Assembly: GCF_008033385.1 (NCBI RefSeq)
Contig: NZ_VOGY01000006.1
Coordinates: 186,001-250,000, forward strand
DNA: 64,000 nt
Source of the DNA: Algibacter pacificus
GTDB taxonomy: Bacteria > Bacteroidota > Bacteroidia > Flavobacteriales > Flavobacteriaceae
Reading direction: 5' to 3'
Shown: piece after piece, positions 42,395 to 51,971 of the stretch
How positions within the stretch are numbered: the first letter of the stretch is position 1
Layout of the letters: each line of letters begins with the position of its first letter
Notes under the pieces: generated by a model
Told to the model about the DNA's origin: nothing
What the model saw: only the letters and a program-made list of their open reading frames with translations
The model's database searches: none
Position numbers and translations under genes: made by a program

Positions 42395-44656
42395 ATGAAC
42401 CGTTATATTACACTTTTTTTATTGCTATGCTTTTTAATTAGTTGCAAAAATAAAGAGCTAATAAATAAAAATACCAAACCTATTTTAATAACTAAAGTAA
42501 ATCCATTTATAGGCACTGGAGGTCATGGGCATACGTATCCTGGAGCTACTACTCCTTTTGGAATGTTACAAGTTAGTCCCGTAAATGGCATAGCTAGTTG
42601 GGATTGGTGCTCTGGTTATCATTATTCAGATTCTATAACTATAGGGTTTAGTCATTTAAGTTTAAGTGGTACAGGTATTGGAGATCTAGCCGATATTCTT
42701 TTAATGCCTACAAACAAGGAGTTTGATTTATCAATAACCCCAAATTCTAGAGACCGTTTAGCATACAAATCTAAATATAGTCATGGAAATGAAATTGCTA
42801 CACCAGGATATTACCAAGTTTTTTTGGAAGACTCAGGAGTGAATGTAGAACTAACAACATCTCAAAGAACGGCTTATCATAAATATACTTTTAAACAAAA
42901 TGAACAGCAATCTGTTGTTGTTAATTTGGGTTTTGCTATAAATTGGGATAAGGCTACAAAATCTGCAATAACTATTGAAGATGAGCAAACCATAAGTGGT
43001 TACAGGTTTAGTGAAGGATGGGCAAAAAATCAAAAAGTATTTTTTGTTGCCAAATTTTCAAAACCGATATCACATTCAAAACTATATTCTGATGGCATAG
43101 TAAGTGATACTAAAAGTTCTGAAGGAATGAAAACGGCATCACAACTATTTTTCAAAACTAATAATAATGAAGAGTTATTGGTAAAAGTAGCTTTATCTTC
43201 AGTAAGTATAGCGAATGCTAAAGACAATTTGGAAGCAAATGGTTTTAATTTTGATGCTGTTAAAAAAGACACCGAAAGTATATGGAATAATGCTTTAGCT
43301 AAAATTCAAGTAGAAACCCCAATAGACTCTTTAAAAACTATATTCTATACCGCACTATATCATAGCCAATTGGCGCCAGTAACTTTTAGTGATAAAAATG
43401 GGCAGTTTAGAAAAGAAAATGATAGCATTATAAAAGCAGATAATTATACAGCTTATTCTACCCTATCGCTTTGGGATACTTTTAGAGCTCAACAGCCTTT
43501 ACTTACATTAATAGCTCCACATAAAGTTAAGGATATCATAAAGTCTATGTTGGCATACTACGAAACCAAAAAAATACTACCGGTTTGGACCTTGTATGGG
43601 AATGAAACAAATACCATGACTGGCTATCACTCCATACCAGTAATTGTAGAAGCTTACCTAAAAGGTATACGTGGTTTTGATGCTGAAAAAGCATATGAAG
43701 CTATGAAAACAACAATGATGCAAGATGAAAGAGGGTTAGCGTATTATAAAAAATATGGATATATTCCTTACCATTTGCAAGATGAATCTGTAACTATAAC
43801 TCTTGAATATGCCTATGATGATTGGTGTGTGGCACAAATGGCAAAGGCATTAGGTAAAGAAGAAGATTATAACTTTTTTCATGAACGCTCTAAAGCATAT
43901 CAATATTTATTCGATAATGAAACAGGGTTTATGCGTGGGAAATCTGACGATGGAATATCATGGAACGAACCCTTTGATCCTAAGTACTCTAACCATAGAG
44001 AGCATACAGATTATACAGAAGGAAATGCATGGCAGCATAGTTGGTTTGTGCCTCATAATGTTGAAGATTTTATTAAACTTCACGGCAGTAACACTATTTT
44101 TACCAACAGGCTAGAGCAGTTATTTACTGAAAATTCTAAAATTACAGGAGATAATGTGTCCGTAGATATATCTGGTTTAATTGGTCAATATGCTCATGGT
44201 AACGAACCTAGTCACCATATACCTTATTTGTTTAATAAAGCAGGCGCACCATGGCGAACTCAATATTGGGTAAGGCATATTTTAGATACACAATATAATA
44301 CCACGCCAAACGGGTTAAGTGGTAATGAAGACTGTGGACAAATGAGTGCATGGTATGTATTAAGCTCCATAGGATTGTATCCTTTAAATCCAGCTTCAGG
44401 AGAATATGAAATTGGTAGTCCTATCTATGAAAAGACAACTATAAATCTTTCAAAAAATAAAGCATTTAATATTATAGCCAAAGGGGTTTCGAGTAAAAAT
44501 ATTTACATACAATCTGCAACTCTTAATGGAGAGGTTTTTAATAGAACCTCTATATCACATAAAGAAATATTAGACGGTGGCACCTTACATTTTGTAATGG
44601 GAGAAACGCCTAATAAGAGTTGGGGATTAACTAAAACTAGGGGAAATAATGAATAG
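42395..44656 (+). CDS. GH92-family alpha-mannosidase lipoprotein
   Basis: The 753-residue lipoprotein (FLISC, Cys17) has canonical GH92 signatures: VNPFIGTGGHGHTYPGATTP, GFSHLSLSGTGIGDLAD, LSLWDTFRAQQPLLTL, TEGNAWQHSWFVPHNV, GQYAHGNEPSHHIPYLFN and GNEDCGQMSAWYVLSSIGLY. Its motifs match those of the copy at 49691 and are those of well-studied GH92 exo-alpha-mannosidases, many of which prefer alpha-1,2 links; the preference here is not proven. It is the first gene of the operon facing the LytTR system and overlaps the SSS symporter gene by 8 bp. Such enzymes trim high-mannose N-glycans or yeast-type mannan in the periplasm. Confidence 0.95.
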   Translation: MNRYITLFLLLCFLISCKNKELINKNTKPILITKVNPFIGTGGHGHTYPGATTPFGMLQVSPVNGIASWDWCSGYHYSDSITIGFSHLSLSGTGIGDLADILLMPTNKEFDLSITPNSRDRLAYKSKYSHGNEIATPGYYQVFLEDSGVNVELTTSQRTAYHKYTFKQNEQQSVVVNLGFAINWDKATKSAITIEDEQTISGYRFSEGWAKNQKVFFVAKFSKPISHSKLYSDGIVSDTKSSEGMKTASQLFFKTNNNEELLVKVALSSVSIANAKDNLEANGFNFDAVKKDTESIWNNALAKIQVETPIDSLKTIFYTALYHSQLAPVTFSDKNGQFRKENDSIIKADNYTAYSTLSLWDTFRAQQPLLTLIAPHKVKDIIKSMLAYYETKKILPVWTLYGNETNTMTGYHSIPVIVEAYLKGIRGFDAEKAYEAMKTTMMQDERGLAYYKKYGYIPYHLQDESVTITLEYAYDDWCVAQMAKALGKEEDYNFFHERSKAYQYLFDNETGFMRGKSDDGISWNEPFDPKYSNHREHTDYTEGNAWQHSWFVPHNVEDFIKLHGSNTIFTNRLEQLFTENSKITGDNVSVDISGLIGQYAHGNEPSHHIPYLFNKAGAPWRTQYWVRHILDTQYNTTPNGLSGNEDCGQMSAWYVLSSIGLYPLNPASGEYEIGSPIYEKTTINLSKNKAFNIIAKGVSSKNIYIQSATLNGEVFNRTSISHKEILDGGTLHFVMGETPNKSWGLTKTRGNNE

Positions 44657-46526
44657 TATTGATGTTGCAATTATTATATCTTATATATTACTAACACTAG
44701 GCGTTGGAGTTTGGATATCTAAAAGAGCGTCCAAAGGATTAGATTCTTATTTTTTAGGAGGAAAAAGTATCAAATGGTATTACTTAGGGCTAAGTAATGG
44801 TTCCGGAATGTTTGATGTATCTGGTACCGCATGGATGGTTGGCATCCTTTTCTTATACGGTGTTAAGAGTTTCATGTTTATGTGGATGTGGCCAATTTTT
44901 AATCAAATTTTTGTAATGATATTTTTAGCAGCTTGGATAAGACGCTCTAATATTATGACAGGTTCTGAGTGGATTTTAACACGTTTTGGAGATGGAAAAT
45001 CTGGAAGAGCCTCACACTTAATAGTCGCTATTTTTGCTATTATAGCATCTGTTGGTTTTATAGCCTATTTTTTCGAAGGGGTTGGAAAGTTTATGACTAT
45101 TATTTTACCCTGGGATTTAACATTGGTGATGGGGGATGCCGTGTTGTTAAGTTCAGACCAAAACTATGCCTTAATTATTATATTCTTAACCACTATATAC
45201 ACCATTAAAGGCGGTATGTTTTCTGTTGTTGCTACCGAGGTTTTACAATATTTTATTATGGTATTAGCCGGCGTGCTCGTTGCGGTATATGCTTTTATAA
45301 CAGTAACAGATTTGCAAATTACAAGTGTGCTTTCTGCAGATTGGAGTAATGTGTTTTTTGGTGCAGAACTAGAGGGGTCATGGTCAGGGAGGTTTGAAGC
45401 TTTTAATACTTTAATAGATACTCATGGCTATAAAATGTTTGGTGCATTTATTGGTATGTCTCTTTTTAAAGGTTTTTTTGCTAGTATTGCTGGGCCAACA
45501 CCAAGCTATGATATGCAACGTATTTTATCTACTCGGTCTGTGAAAGAAGCAGCTTATATGAGCGGATTTACAAATCTTGTGCTTTTTATACCAAGGTATT
45601 TACTTATTGGTGGTATTGTTGTTTTAGGATTGGTGTTTTTAGCTCCCGAAATGGCAAACTCTAGTTCACTAAGTCTAGGAGATTTAGAAGTTATTTTACC
45701 TAAAGTAATCAATAATCATGTACCTGTGGGGATTAAAGGCTTGTTGTTGGCAGGCTTGTTGGCAGCTTTTATGTCAACATTTTCAGCGTATGTAAATTCG
45801 GGGCCAGCATATATTGTTAACGATATTTATAAAAAGTATTTTAAACCTTCAGAAACTCCTAAGCATTATATAAAAGCAAGTCATTTAGCATCATTTGCTA
45901 TTGTTTTTTTAGGGGTATTTATGGGGTTTTTTGCAGAATCCATTAACTCATTAACCCTATGGATTACTAGTGCGCTTTTTGGTGGTTATGTAGCGGCAAA
46001 TTTTTTAAAATGGATTTGGTGGCGTTTTAATGGTTGGGGGTATTTTTGGGGTATGACGTCAGGTTTGATTATAGCAACTCTTCAATTTTTATTAGATCAA
46101 AATAAAGCTAATTTCGAAGAGGGTAGTTGGTTGTTTGATGCTGCGCACTTACCAGCTATTTATGTGTTTCCAGTAATATTTGTAGTATCTTTATTGGGAT
46201 CATTTTTAGGCACTTGGTTTACTCCTGCAACTAATATGGAAACTTTAAAAAGTTTTTATTCAACTGTACGGCCTTGGGGATGGTGGAATCCTGTTTATAA
46301 AACACTTAAAAATGAAAACGAGAGTTTTGAAAAAAATAACGATTTTATTAGCGATATGCTAAATTGTATTGTTGGAGTTGTTTGGCAATCTAGTATGATA
46401 TTGCTACCTATATATCTCATGATAAGAGATTATCCAAAAATGTGGATAGCGCTTGCAGTGTTTATATTAACAACCGTTATTTTAAAATTCACTTGGCTAG
46501 ATAAAGTAAAAAAATATAAAAATTAA
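44649..46526 (+). CDS. Sodium:solute symporter (SSS family)
   Basis: The 625-residue membrane protein has some 13-15 hydrophobic segments and SSS features: an N-terminal segment IIISYILLTLGVGVWISKRA, DSYFLGGKSIKWYYLGLSNG, FSVVATEVLQYFIMVLAGVL, TPSYDMQRILSTRSVKEAAY, and GIKGLLLAGLLAAFMSTFSA with YVNSGPAYIVNDIYKKYF. Members import sugars, sialic acid, amino acids and similar solutes with Na+. Its start lies inside the end of the GH92 gene (8 bp overlap), so coupling to mannosidase expression is tight. Uptake of mannose or a mannobiose released by the GH92 enzymes is the likely role. It adds a third inner-membrane carrier beside the two MFS porters. Confidence 0.92.
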   Translation: MNSIDVAIIISYILLTLGVGVWISKRASKGLDSYFLGGKSIKWYYLGLSNGSGMFDVSGTAWMVGILFLYGVKSFMFMWMWPIFNQIFVMIFLAAWIRRSNIMTGSEWILTRFGDGKSGRASHLIVAIFAIIASVGFIAYFFEGVGKFMTIILPWDLTLVMGDAVLLSSDQNYALIIIFLTTIYTIKGGMFSVVATEVLQYFIMVLAGVLVAVYAFITVTDLQITSVLSADWSNVFFGAELEGSWSGRFEAFNTLIDTHGYKMFGAFIGMSLFKGFFASIAGPTPSYDMQRILSTRSVKEAAYMSGFTNLVLFIPRYLLIGGIVVLGLVFLAPEMANSSSLSLGDLEVILPKVINNHVPVGIKGLLLAGLLAAFMSTFSAYVNSGPAYIVNDIYKKYFKPSETPKHYIKASHLASFAIVFLGVFMGFFAESINSLTLWITSALFGGYVAANFLKWIWWRFNGWGYFWGMTSGLIIATLQFLLDQNKANFEEGSWLFDAAHLPAIYVFPVIFVVSLLGSFLGTWFTPATNMETLKSFYSTVRPWGWWNPVYKTLKNENESFEKNNDFISDMLNCIVGVVWQSSMILLPIYLMIRDYPKMWIALAVFILTTVILKFTWLDKVKKYKN

Positions 46527-46535
46527 ATAAATTAG

Positions 46536-47504
46536 ATGAATTCAATTCCATGGCAAGATAAACCAGAAGGGAGTCCAAATGTTGTTTGGCGCTATTCTGA
46601 AAATCCAATAATTAAAAGAGATGCTATTCCAACATCTAATAGTGTGTTTAATAGTGCAGTAGTCACCTTTAAAGAAGGCTTTGCTGGAGTATTTAGATGT
46701 GATAATAAAGCTGTGCAAATGAATATTTTTGCAGGCTTTAGTAATGATGGTATTCATTGGGATATCAATGAAAACCCTATAGATTTTAAAGCAGGTGATG
46801 AAGCGCAGGTTTTAGGGGATTATAAATACGATCCAAGAGTTGTATTTCTAGAAGACCGTTATTGGATTACATGGTGCGAAGGGCATAACGGGCCAACCAT
46901 TGGTATTGGTTATACCTTTGACTTTGTAGAATTTTTTCAGTGTGAAAGTGCCTTTTTACCTTTTAATAGAAATGGTGTGTTATTTCCTGAAAAAATAAAT
47001 GGAAAATATGCTATGATGAGTCGCCCTAGCGATAATGGACATACCCCTTTTGGAGATATTTATATGAGCTATAGTCCCGATATGAAATATTGGGGAGAAC
47101 ACAGACACATGATGTCTCCCACCGCATTCAAAGATAGTGCATGGCAATGCACAAAAGTAGGTGCAGGGTCGGTGCCATTTTTAACCAATGAAGGTTGGCT
47201 TATGTTTTATCATGGTGTTATTAATACCTGTAATGGGTTTAGATACGCCATGGGTTCTGCAATATTGGATAAAAATAATCCACACATTGTGAAGTTTAGA
47301 ACGCAACCTTACTTATTAACGCCGTCGGAACCTTATGAGCAAATAGGAGATGTTCCTAATGTAATTTTTCCATGTGCCTCTTTACAGGATGTTGAAGCCG
47401 ATAAAGTAACCATTTTTTATGGAGCAGCAGATACTGTTGTCGCATTAGCCTTTGGTTACATAAGCGAGATATTAAAATTCACAAAAAATAATAGTATACT
47501 TTAA
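46536..47504 (+). CDS. GH130-family mannoside phosphorylase or mannosidase
   Basis: The 322-residue protein has no signal peptide and shows the five-bladed-propeller motifs of GH130: [80 protein letters not shown] and [22 protein letters not shown]130 enzymes act on beta-mannosides, either by phosphorolysis (for example Man-beta-1,4-GlcNAc or Man-beta-1,4-Glc) or, in some subfamilies, by hydrolysis of beta-1,2-mannobiose. I cannot decide between these by eye. The absence of a signal and a symporter gene 9 bp upstream suggest cytoplasmic action on an imported disaccharide, such as the Man-beta-1,4-GlcNAc core of N-glycans. Confidence 0.9.
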   Translation: MNSIPWQDKPEGSPNVVWRYSENPIIKRDAIPTSNSVFNSAVVTFKEGFAGVFRCDNKAVQMNIFAGFSNDGIHWDINENPIDFKAGDEAQVLGDYKYDPRVVFLEDRYWITWCEGHNGPTIGIGYTFDFVEFFQCESAFLPFNRNGVLFPEKINGKYAMMSRPSDNGHTPFGDIYMSYSPDMKYWGEHRHMMSPTAFKDSAWQCTKVGAGSVPFLTNEGWLMFYHGVINTCNGFRYAMGSAILDKNNPHIVKFRTQPYLLTPSEPYEQIGDVPNVIFPCASLQDVEADKVTIFYGAADTVVALAFGYISEILKFTKNNSIL

Positions 47505-47507
47505 GAG

Positions 47508-48587
47508 ATGAGATTAATAATAAACATAAATGGTTTCTTAAAAAAGAGCTTATGTTTTATAAGTCTTTTTTCTCTATACCTGCCGCTATCTATTTGTGCT
47601 CAAGATGTAACAAACCGTATTATTCCTAAAACCTATTCCGCAAATTATACACAGGAGCCTATTGAAATAGATGGTTTAGAATTAGAGAAATCATGGAAAA
47701 ACGCCCAGTTTTCAGATTTGTTTATAGACATTCAAGGTGTTAAAAAACCAAAATATAATACCCGAGTAAAAATGCTTTGGGATAAAAATTATATTTATTT
47801 TTTAGCAACTATGGAAGAACCTCATGTATGGGGAACGTTAAAACAAAAAGATACTATTGTTTATTATAACAATGATTTTGAAATTTTCATAGACCCAGAT
47901 GGTGACGCCCATAATTACTATGAATTTGAATTTAATACGCTCAATACACTTTGGGATTTATTCATTACTAAACCATATAGAGATGGTGCTTTAGTTTTAA
48001 ATGGCTGGGATGCAAACGGTATAAAATCTGCTGTGCATATTGATGGAACTTTAAATAACCCGAACGATATAGATAAAAGTTGGAGTGTAGAAATAGCAAT
48101 TCCTTTAAAAGTATTTCAAACATCGTATTATCAAATTATAGAGTTGAAAAATAAATTTTGGAGAGTTAATTTTTCTAGAGTCCATTGGGATTTTCAATTA
48201 GAAAACAATCGGTATTCTCGTAAAAAAAATGCGGCTGGTAAATTTGAGTCAGAATATAATTGGGTATGGTCACCGCAAGGCGTTATTGCCATGCATCAAC
48301 CAGAAACTTGGGGCTATGTGTATTTTGGAAATGGAGATTCTAGCGATACTAAAGAATTTGTTATTCCTAAAGACGAGCATATCAAGTGGCTTTTATTCGA
48401 TTTACATAGAGGTTTACTAGATAAAACAATAACACCTAAAAATATTGGTGCTACAAAATTAGTTTTAAAACAAAAAATAACCCCAATATATCAATCTCAT
48501 GAAACGGGATATAATATTTGGGTTAAAAGTCCATTTACAGGAAATCAAATTATTATAAATGAAAGCGGTCAAATCATCATAAAATAA
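47508..48587 (+). CDS. Secreted carbohydrate-binding family 9-like protein
   Basis: The 359-residue protein has a type I signal peptide ending SICAQDV (about residue 32) and a domain like CBM9-type sugar-binding modules: EPIEIDGLELEKSWKNAQFS, MLWDKNYIYFLATMEEPHVW, NNDFEIFIDPDGDAHNYYEF and WSVEIAIPLKVF. The family is often found alone in Bacteroidota glycan loci as a periplasmic or surface binding protein. It starts 3 bp after the GH130 gene and is followed after 6 bp by a GHL10 gene, so it is part of the LytTR-linked operon. No catalytic residues are evident; ligand unknown. Confidence 0.83.
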   Translation: MRLIININGFLKKSLCFISLFSLYLPLSICAQDVTNRIIPKTYSANYTQEPIEIDGLELEKSWKNAQFSDLFIDIQGVKKPKYNTRVKMLWDKNYIYFLATMEEPHVWGTLKQKDTIVYYNNDFEIFIDPDGDAHNYYEFEFNTLNTLWDLFITKPYRDGALVLNGWDANGIKSAVHIDGTLNNPNDIDKSWSVEIAIPLKVFQTSYYQIIELKNKFWRVNFSRVHWDFQLENNRYSRKKNAAGKFESEYNWVWSPQGVIAMHQPETWGYVYFGNGDSSDTKEFVIPKDEHIKWLLFDLHRGLLDKTITPKNIGATKLVLKQKITPIYQSHETGYNIWVKSPFTGNQIIINESGQIIIK

Positions 48588-48593
48588 ATCAAA

Positions 48594-49679
48594 ATGAAAC
48601 ATAACTTATATCTTATAGTCATTACTTTGCTTATAGTGGTTTCATGTGCAAAGCAAAAAAACGAAGCGATTTCTAAAAAAGCTGAAGTTGTAGAGCAACC
48701 TTTTAAATACTGGGCTTGGTATGGTGCGGGTTCTGGAGTAGCAGACAGTATTCATAAAAAACAATTTAAAAAATATGCAGATAATGGTATAGATGCCGTA
48801 TTAATTGATACCAGAGCTGATGCTGAATATTTATCTAAAATTGCACCTTTAGCTATTGAGGAAGGCTTAGAAGTGCATGCGTGGATGTTTACCATGAACA
48901 GACCAGGCGACACTACCGCGCTAAAACACCCAGACTGGTATATGGTAAGCCGAAGTGGTAAATCATGTTTTGATAATCGTCCTTATGTAGATTATTATCA
49001 ATGGTTATCACCTAGTCATCCAGATGCACGCCAACATGTTTGGAATTTAGTCGAAGGTTTAGCAAAAGTAGAAGGTATTACAAGTGTACATCTAGATTAT
49101 ATTAGATATCCAGATGTATATTTGCCAGTAGGTTTATTACCTAAATACAATTTAATTCAAAATGAAGAATTACCAGATTATGATTTCGATTATTCTGATG
49201 CAGCTGTAGATAAATTTCAAAAGTTATACGGTCGAAATATAAAAGAAGTTGAGGTTCCTGCTATTGATATGGAGTGGAAACAGTTTCGATTAAATGAAAT
49301 TAAAACAATCGTAGATGGAGCGTATGAAATAGCGCATAAAAATGGCAAAAAGTTAACAGCAGCCGTATTTCCATATCCTGAAATGGCAGACCATATGGTT
49401 CGTCAACGTTGGGATAAGTGGAATATTGACGCTGTACTTCCTATGATTTATAATAATTTTTATAATGAAGGTGTAGATTGGGTTAAATTTGCATCAGAGC
49501 AAGGCATAGAGGATTTGCAAGGTAGAAACACGCAATTACACACAGGGTTATACGTCCCAGAAATGACAGATAAAACCGTAGCTAAAACTATTAACGCGGC
49601 AAAGGAAAGTGGCGCAAATGGTGTTGCTTTTTTCGGTATTCAAGAATCTCATTTCAAAGTAATAAAAGCATCAAAATAG
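48594..49679 (+). CDS. Family 10-like glycosyl hydrolase (GHL10/DUF187 type) lipoprotein
   Basis: The 361-residue lipoprotein (VVSC, Cys18) is a predicted TIM barrel of the GHL10 type. It reads ADNGIDAVLIDTRADAEYLS, GLEVHAWMFTMNRPGD, HPDARQHVWNLVEGLAKVEG, VHLDYIRYPDVYLP, TAAVFPYPEMADHM and DAVLPMIYNNFY. The DYIRYP motif with its acidic residue is characteristic of the group. Activities for these proteins are poorly known, so the substrate remains open. The tight spacing (6 bp upstream, 11 bp downstream to a GH92 gene) ties it to alpha-mannoside breakdown. The start codon directly precedes a clean lipoprotein signal. Confidence 0.82.
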   Translation: MKHNLYLIVITLLIVVSCAKQKNEAISKKAEVVEQPFKYWAWYGAGSGVADSIHKKQFKKYADNGIDAVLIDTRADAEYLSKIAPLAIEEGLEVHAWMFTMNRPGDTTALKHPDWYMVSRSGKSCFDNRPYVDYYQWLSPSHPDARQHVWNLVEGLAKVEGITSVHLDYIRYPDVYLPVGLLPKYNLIQNEELPDYDFDYSDAAVDKFQKLYGRNIKEVEVPAIDMEWKQFRLNEIKTIVDGAYEIAHKNGKKLTAAVFPYPEMADHMVRQRWDKWNIDAVLPMIYNNFYNEGVDWVKFASEQGIEDLQGRNTQLHTGLYVPEMTDKTVAKTINAAKESGANGVAFFGIQESHFKVIKASK

Positions 49680-49690
49680 AAAAAGAATCA

Positions 49691-51967
49691 ATGAAAAAAA
49701 GCTTCATTTATATAATTATTGTACTAGCATTTGTATCATGTGATCAATCTAAAAACTCCCAGAAAGGAGCTGAAAAAATGTTAGTAAATTATGTAAATAC
49801 TTTTATAGGAACAGATGGCCCAGGAAATACATATCCTGGAGCAACAGTACCTTTTGGAATGGTGCAATTAAGTCCAGATATTGGTATTCCAGGTTGGGAT
49901 AGAATTGCAGGGTATTATTATCAAGATTCTATAATAACGGGTTTTTCTCATACGCATTTATCTGGAACAGGTGCAGGAGATTTATATGATATTTTAGTTA
50001 TGCCAACTAATTCTAGATTTAATAAACGTATTGAAGCGAATAATTTTAAACCCTTTTCATCCTTTAGTCACGATCAAGAAAAGTCTTTTCCTGGCTACTA
50101 TACCGTAGATTTATTAGATTATGGAATAAAGGCAGAATTAACAGCAACAAAACGAGTGGGTATACATCGCTATACCTTTCCCGAGGATAGGAATAGTGAA
50201 ATACATATTGATTTGGGATATGCTTTAAATTGGGATAAACCCACAGAGACCTATCTAGAAAAAGTAAACGACACTACTATTCAAGGATATCGTATGTCTA
50301 CAGGTTGGGCAAGAAATCAAAAAGTATATTTTCAAATGCAATTCTCAAAACCATTTGATTCTTTTAACTATTTTAAAAATGATAGTTTAGCAGTGTACCC
50401 TGTAAAAGGAAATACAAAATTGGTGATAAAGTATAGCACCAATGAAAATGAGCAAATAATAATAAAAACAGGATTGTCTTCAACAAGTTGCAAAGCTGCG
50501 GCTTATGCTATAAAAATGGAAACTATAGGTTTCGATTTTGATTATCAGCAGGAGAAATCAACACTAATTTGGGAAAATCAACTTAAAAAAGTTAAAATAA
50601 AATCAGAAGACGAAGATAAAAAAAGGGTGTTTTACACCATGATGTATCAGGCTATGTTAGCACCTACACTATTTAGCGATTATGGAGGAACTTACAAAGC
50701 AGCTAATGATGAAAATGGTACTTATAAGGAAGGAACAAATCCAATAGCTAGAGCACGAGGTTTTCATCGTTATGATACTTTTTCCTTGTGGGATACTTAT
50801 AGAGCAGCCCATCCACTTTATACCATTTTACAGCCTAAGTTGGTTCCAGATATGATAAAATCACTCTTGGCACATTATAGCGAAACTGGCGAACTTCCAG
50901 TTTGGTCTATGCAGGGGAGTGAAACCAATATGATGATTGGGTATCATGCCGTCCCTGTAATTGTTGACGCGTATTTTAAGAGGTTTAAATTTAATGCTAA
51001 TGTTGCTTATCGGGCCTGTAAAGAAAGTGCTATGGTAACCGATAGGCAAATCGAAATATACATGGATAAAGGGTATATACCTGTAGATAAACACCATGAA
51101 AATTGGTCGGTATCAAAAACGATGGAATATGCTTATGATGATTGGTGTATAGCTATGTTTGCGAAAGATTTAGGAAAACTTGATGACTATAACTATTTTA
51201 TTAAGCGGTCTCAAAATTGGAAAAACCTTTATAACGAAAAAAATTCATGGTTTCAGCCTAAAAATGAAAAAGGCGAATTTATAAAGCCATTTATTCCTAA
51301 AGAATACAGTTCGTATTTTTGCGAAAGCAATGCATGGCAATACTATTGGTATGTGCCCCACGATGTTGGTAAGCTTATTAAAAAAACAGGAGGCGCAGAA
51401 CGTTTTGAACAAAAACTGGATTCTATGTTTTCCTACTACCCAGATCCAACAGATAAATTGCCTGTATTTAGTACAGGAATGATTGGGCAATATGCACATG
51501 GTAACGAACCAAGTCATCATGTAGCTTATTTATATAATTATTTAAAAACACCTTCTAAAACGCAAAAAATAGTTCGTAATATTTTAGAAAATCAATATAA
51601 AAATGAACCAAATGGACATTGCGGAAATGAGGATTGCGGACAAATGTCGTCTTGGTATATTTTTAATGCCTTAGGGTTTTATCCTGTAAATCCTGCGCAA
51701 GGGGTCTATCACTTAGGAGCGCCTTTGTTTAAAGAGGCGGTAATACAATTGCCAGAAAATAAAACCTTTAAGGTTATTGCAAAACAATATGCTCCTAGTA
51801 ATATTTACGTAGAAAGCATTGCACTAAACGGAGAAGTTCTAGATAGACTTTATATCACTCATAAAGAAATTATTAAAGGCGGTGTGTTAGAATTCAAAAT
51901 GACTAGCACACCAAATAATACGCTATTTAATAATGCTCGTTTACCTCTTCAAAATAAGATATATTAA
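49691..51967 (+). CDS. GH92-family alpha-mannosidase lipoprotein
   Basis: The 758-residue lipoprotein (FVSC, Cys17) has GH92 motifs VNTFIGTDGPGNTYPGATVP, GFSHTHLSGTGAGDLYD, FSLWDTYRAAHPLYTI, SETNMMIGYHAVPVIVDAY, CESNAWQYYWYVPHDV, GQYAHGNEPSHHVAYLYN and GNEDCGQMSSWYIFNALGFY. It shares the HGNEPSHH motif with the copy at 42395 but has CESN instead of TEGN in the acid-residue region. It should remove terminal alpha-mannose in the periplasm or at the surface. The glycosylasparaginase gene follows after 4 bp, suggesting that both work on the same glycopeptide. Confidence 0.95.
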   Translation: MKKSFIYIIIVLAFVSCDQSKNSQKGAEKMLVNYVNTFIGTDGPGNTYPGATVPFGMVQLSPDIGIPGWDRIAGYYYQDSIITGFSHTHLSGTGAGDLYDILVMPTNSRFNKRIEANNFKPFSSFSHDQEKSFPGYYTVDLLDYGIKAELTATKRVGIHRYTFPEDRNSEIHIDLGYALNWDKPTETYLEKVNDTTIQGYRMSTGWARNQKVYFQMQFSKPFDSFNYFKNDSLAVYPVKGNTKLVIKYSTNENEQIIIKTGLSSTSCKAAAYAIKMETIGFDFDYQQEKSTLIWENQLKKVKIKSEDEDKKRVFYTMMYQAMLAPTLFSDYGGTYKAANDENGTYKEGTNPIARARGFHRYDTFSLWDTYRAAHPLYTILQPKLVPDMIKSLLAHYSETGELPVWSMQGSETNMMIGYHAVPVIVDAYFKRFKFNANVAYRACKESAMVTDRQIEIYMDKGYIPVDKHHENWSVSKTMEYAYDDWCIAMFAKDLGKLDDYNYFIKRSQNWKNLYNEKNSWFQPKNEKGEFIKPFIPKEYSSYFCESNAWQYYWYVPHDVGKLIKKTGGAERFEQKLDSMFSYYPDPTDKLPVFSTGMIGQYAHGNEPSHHVAYLYNYLKTPSKTQKIVRNILENQYKNEPNGHCGNEDCGQMSSWYIFNALGFYPVNPAQGVYHLGAPLFKEAVIQLPENKTFKVIAKQYAPSNIYVESIALNGEVLDRLYITHKEIIKGGVLEFKMTSTPNNTLFNNARLPLQNKIY

Positions 51968-51971
51968 AAAT

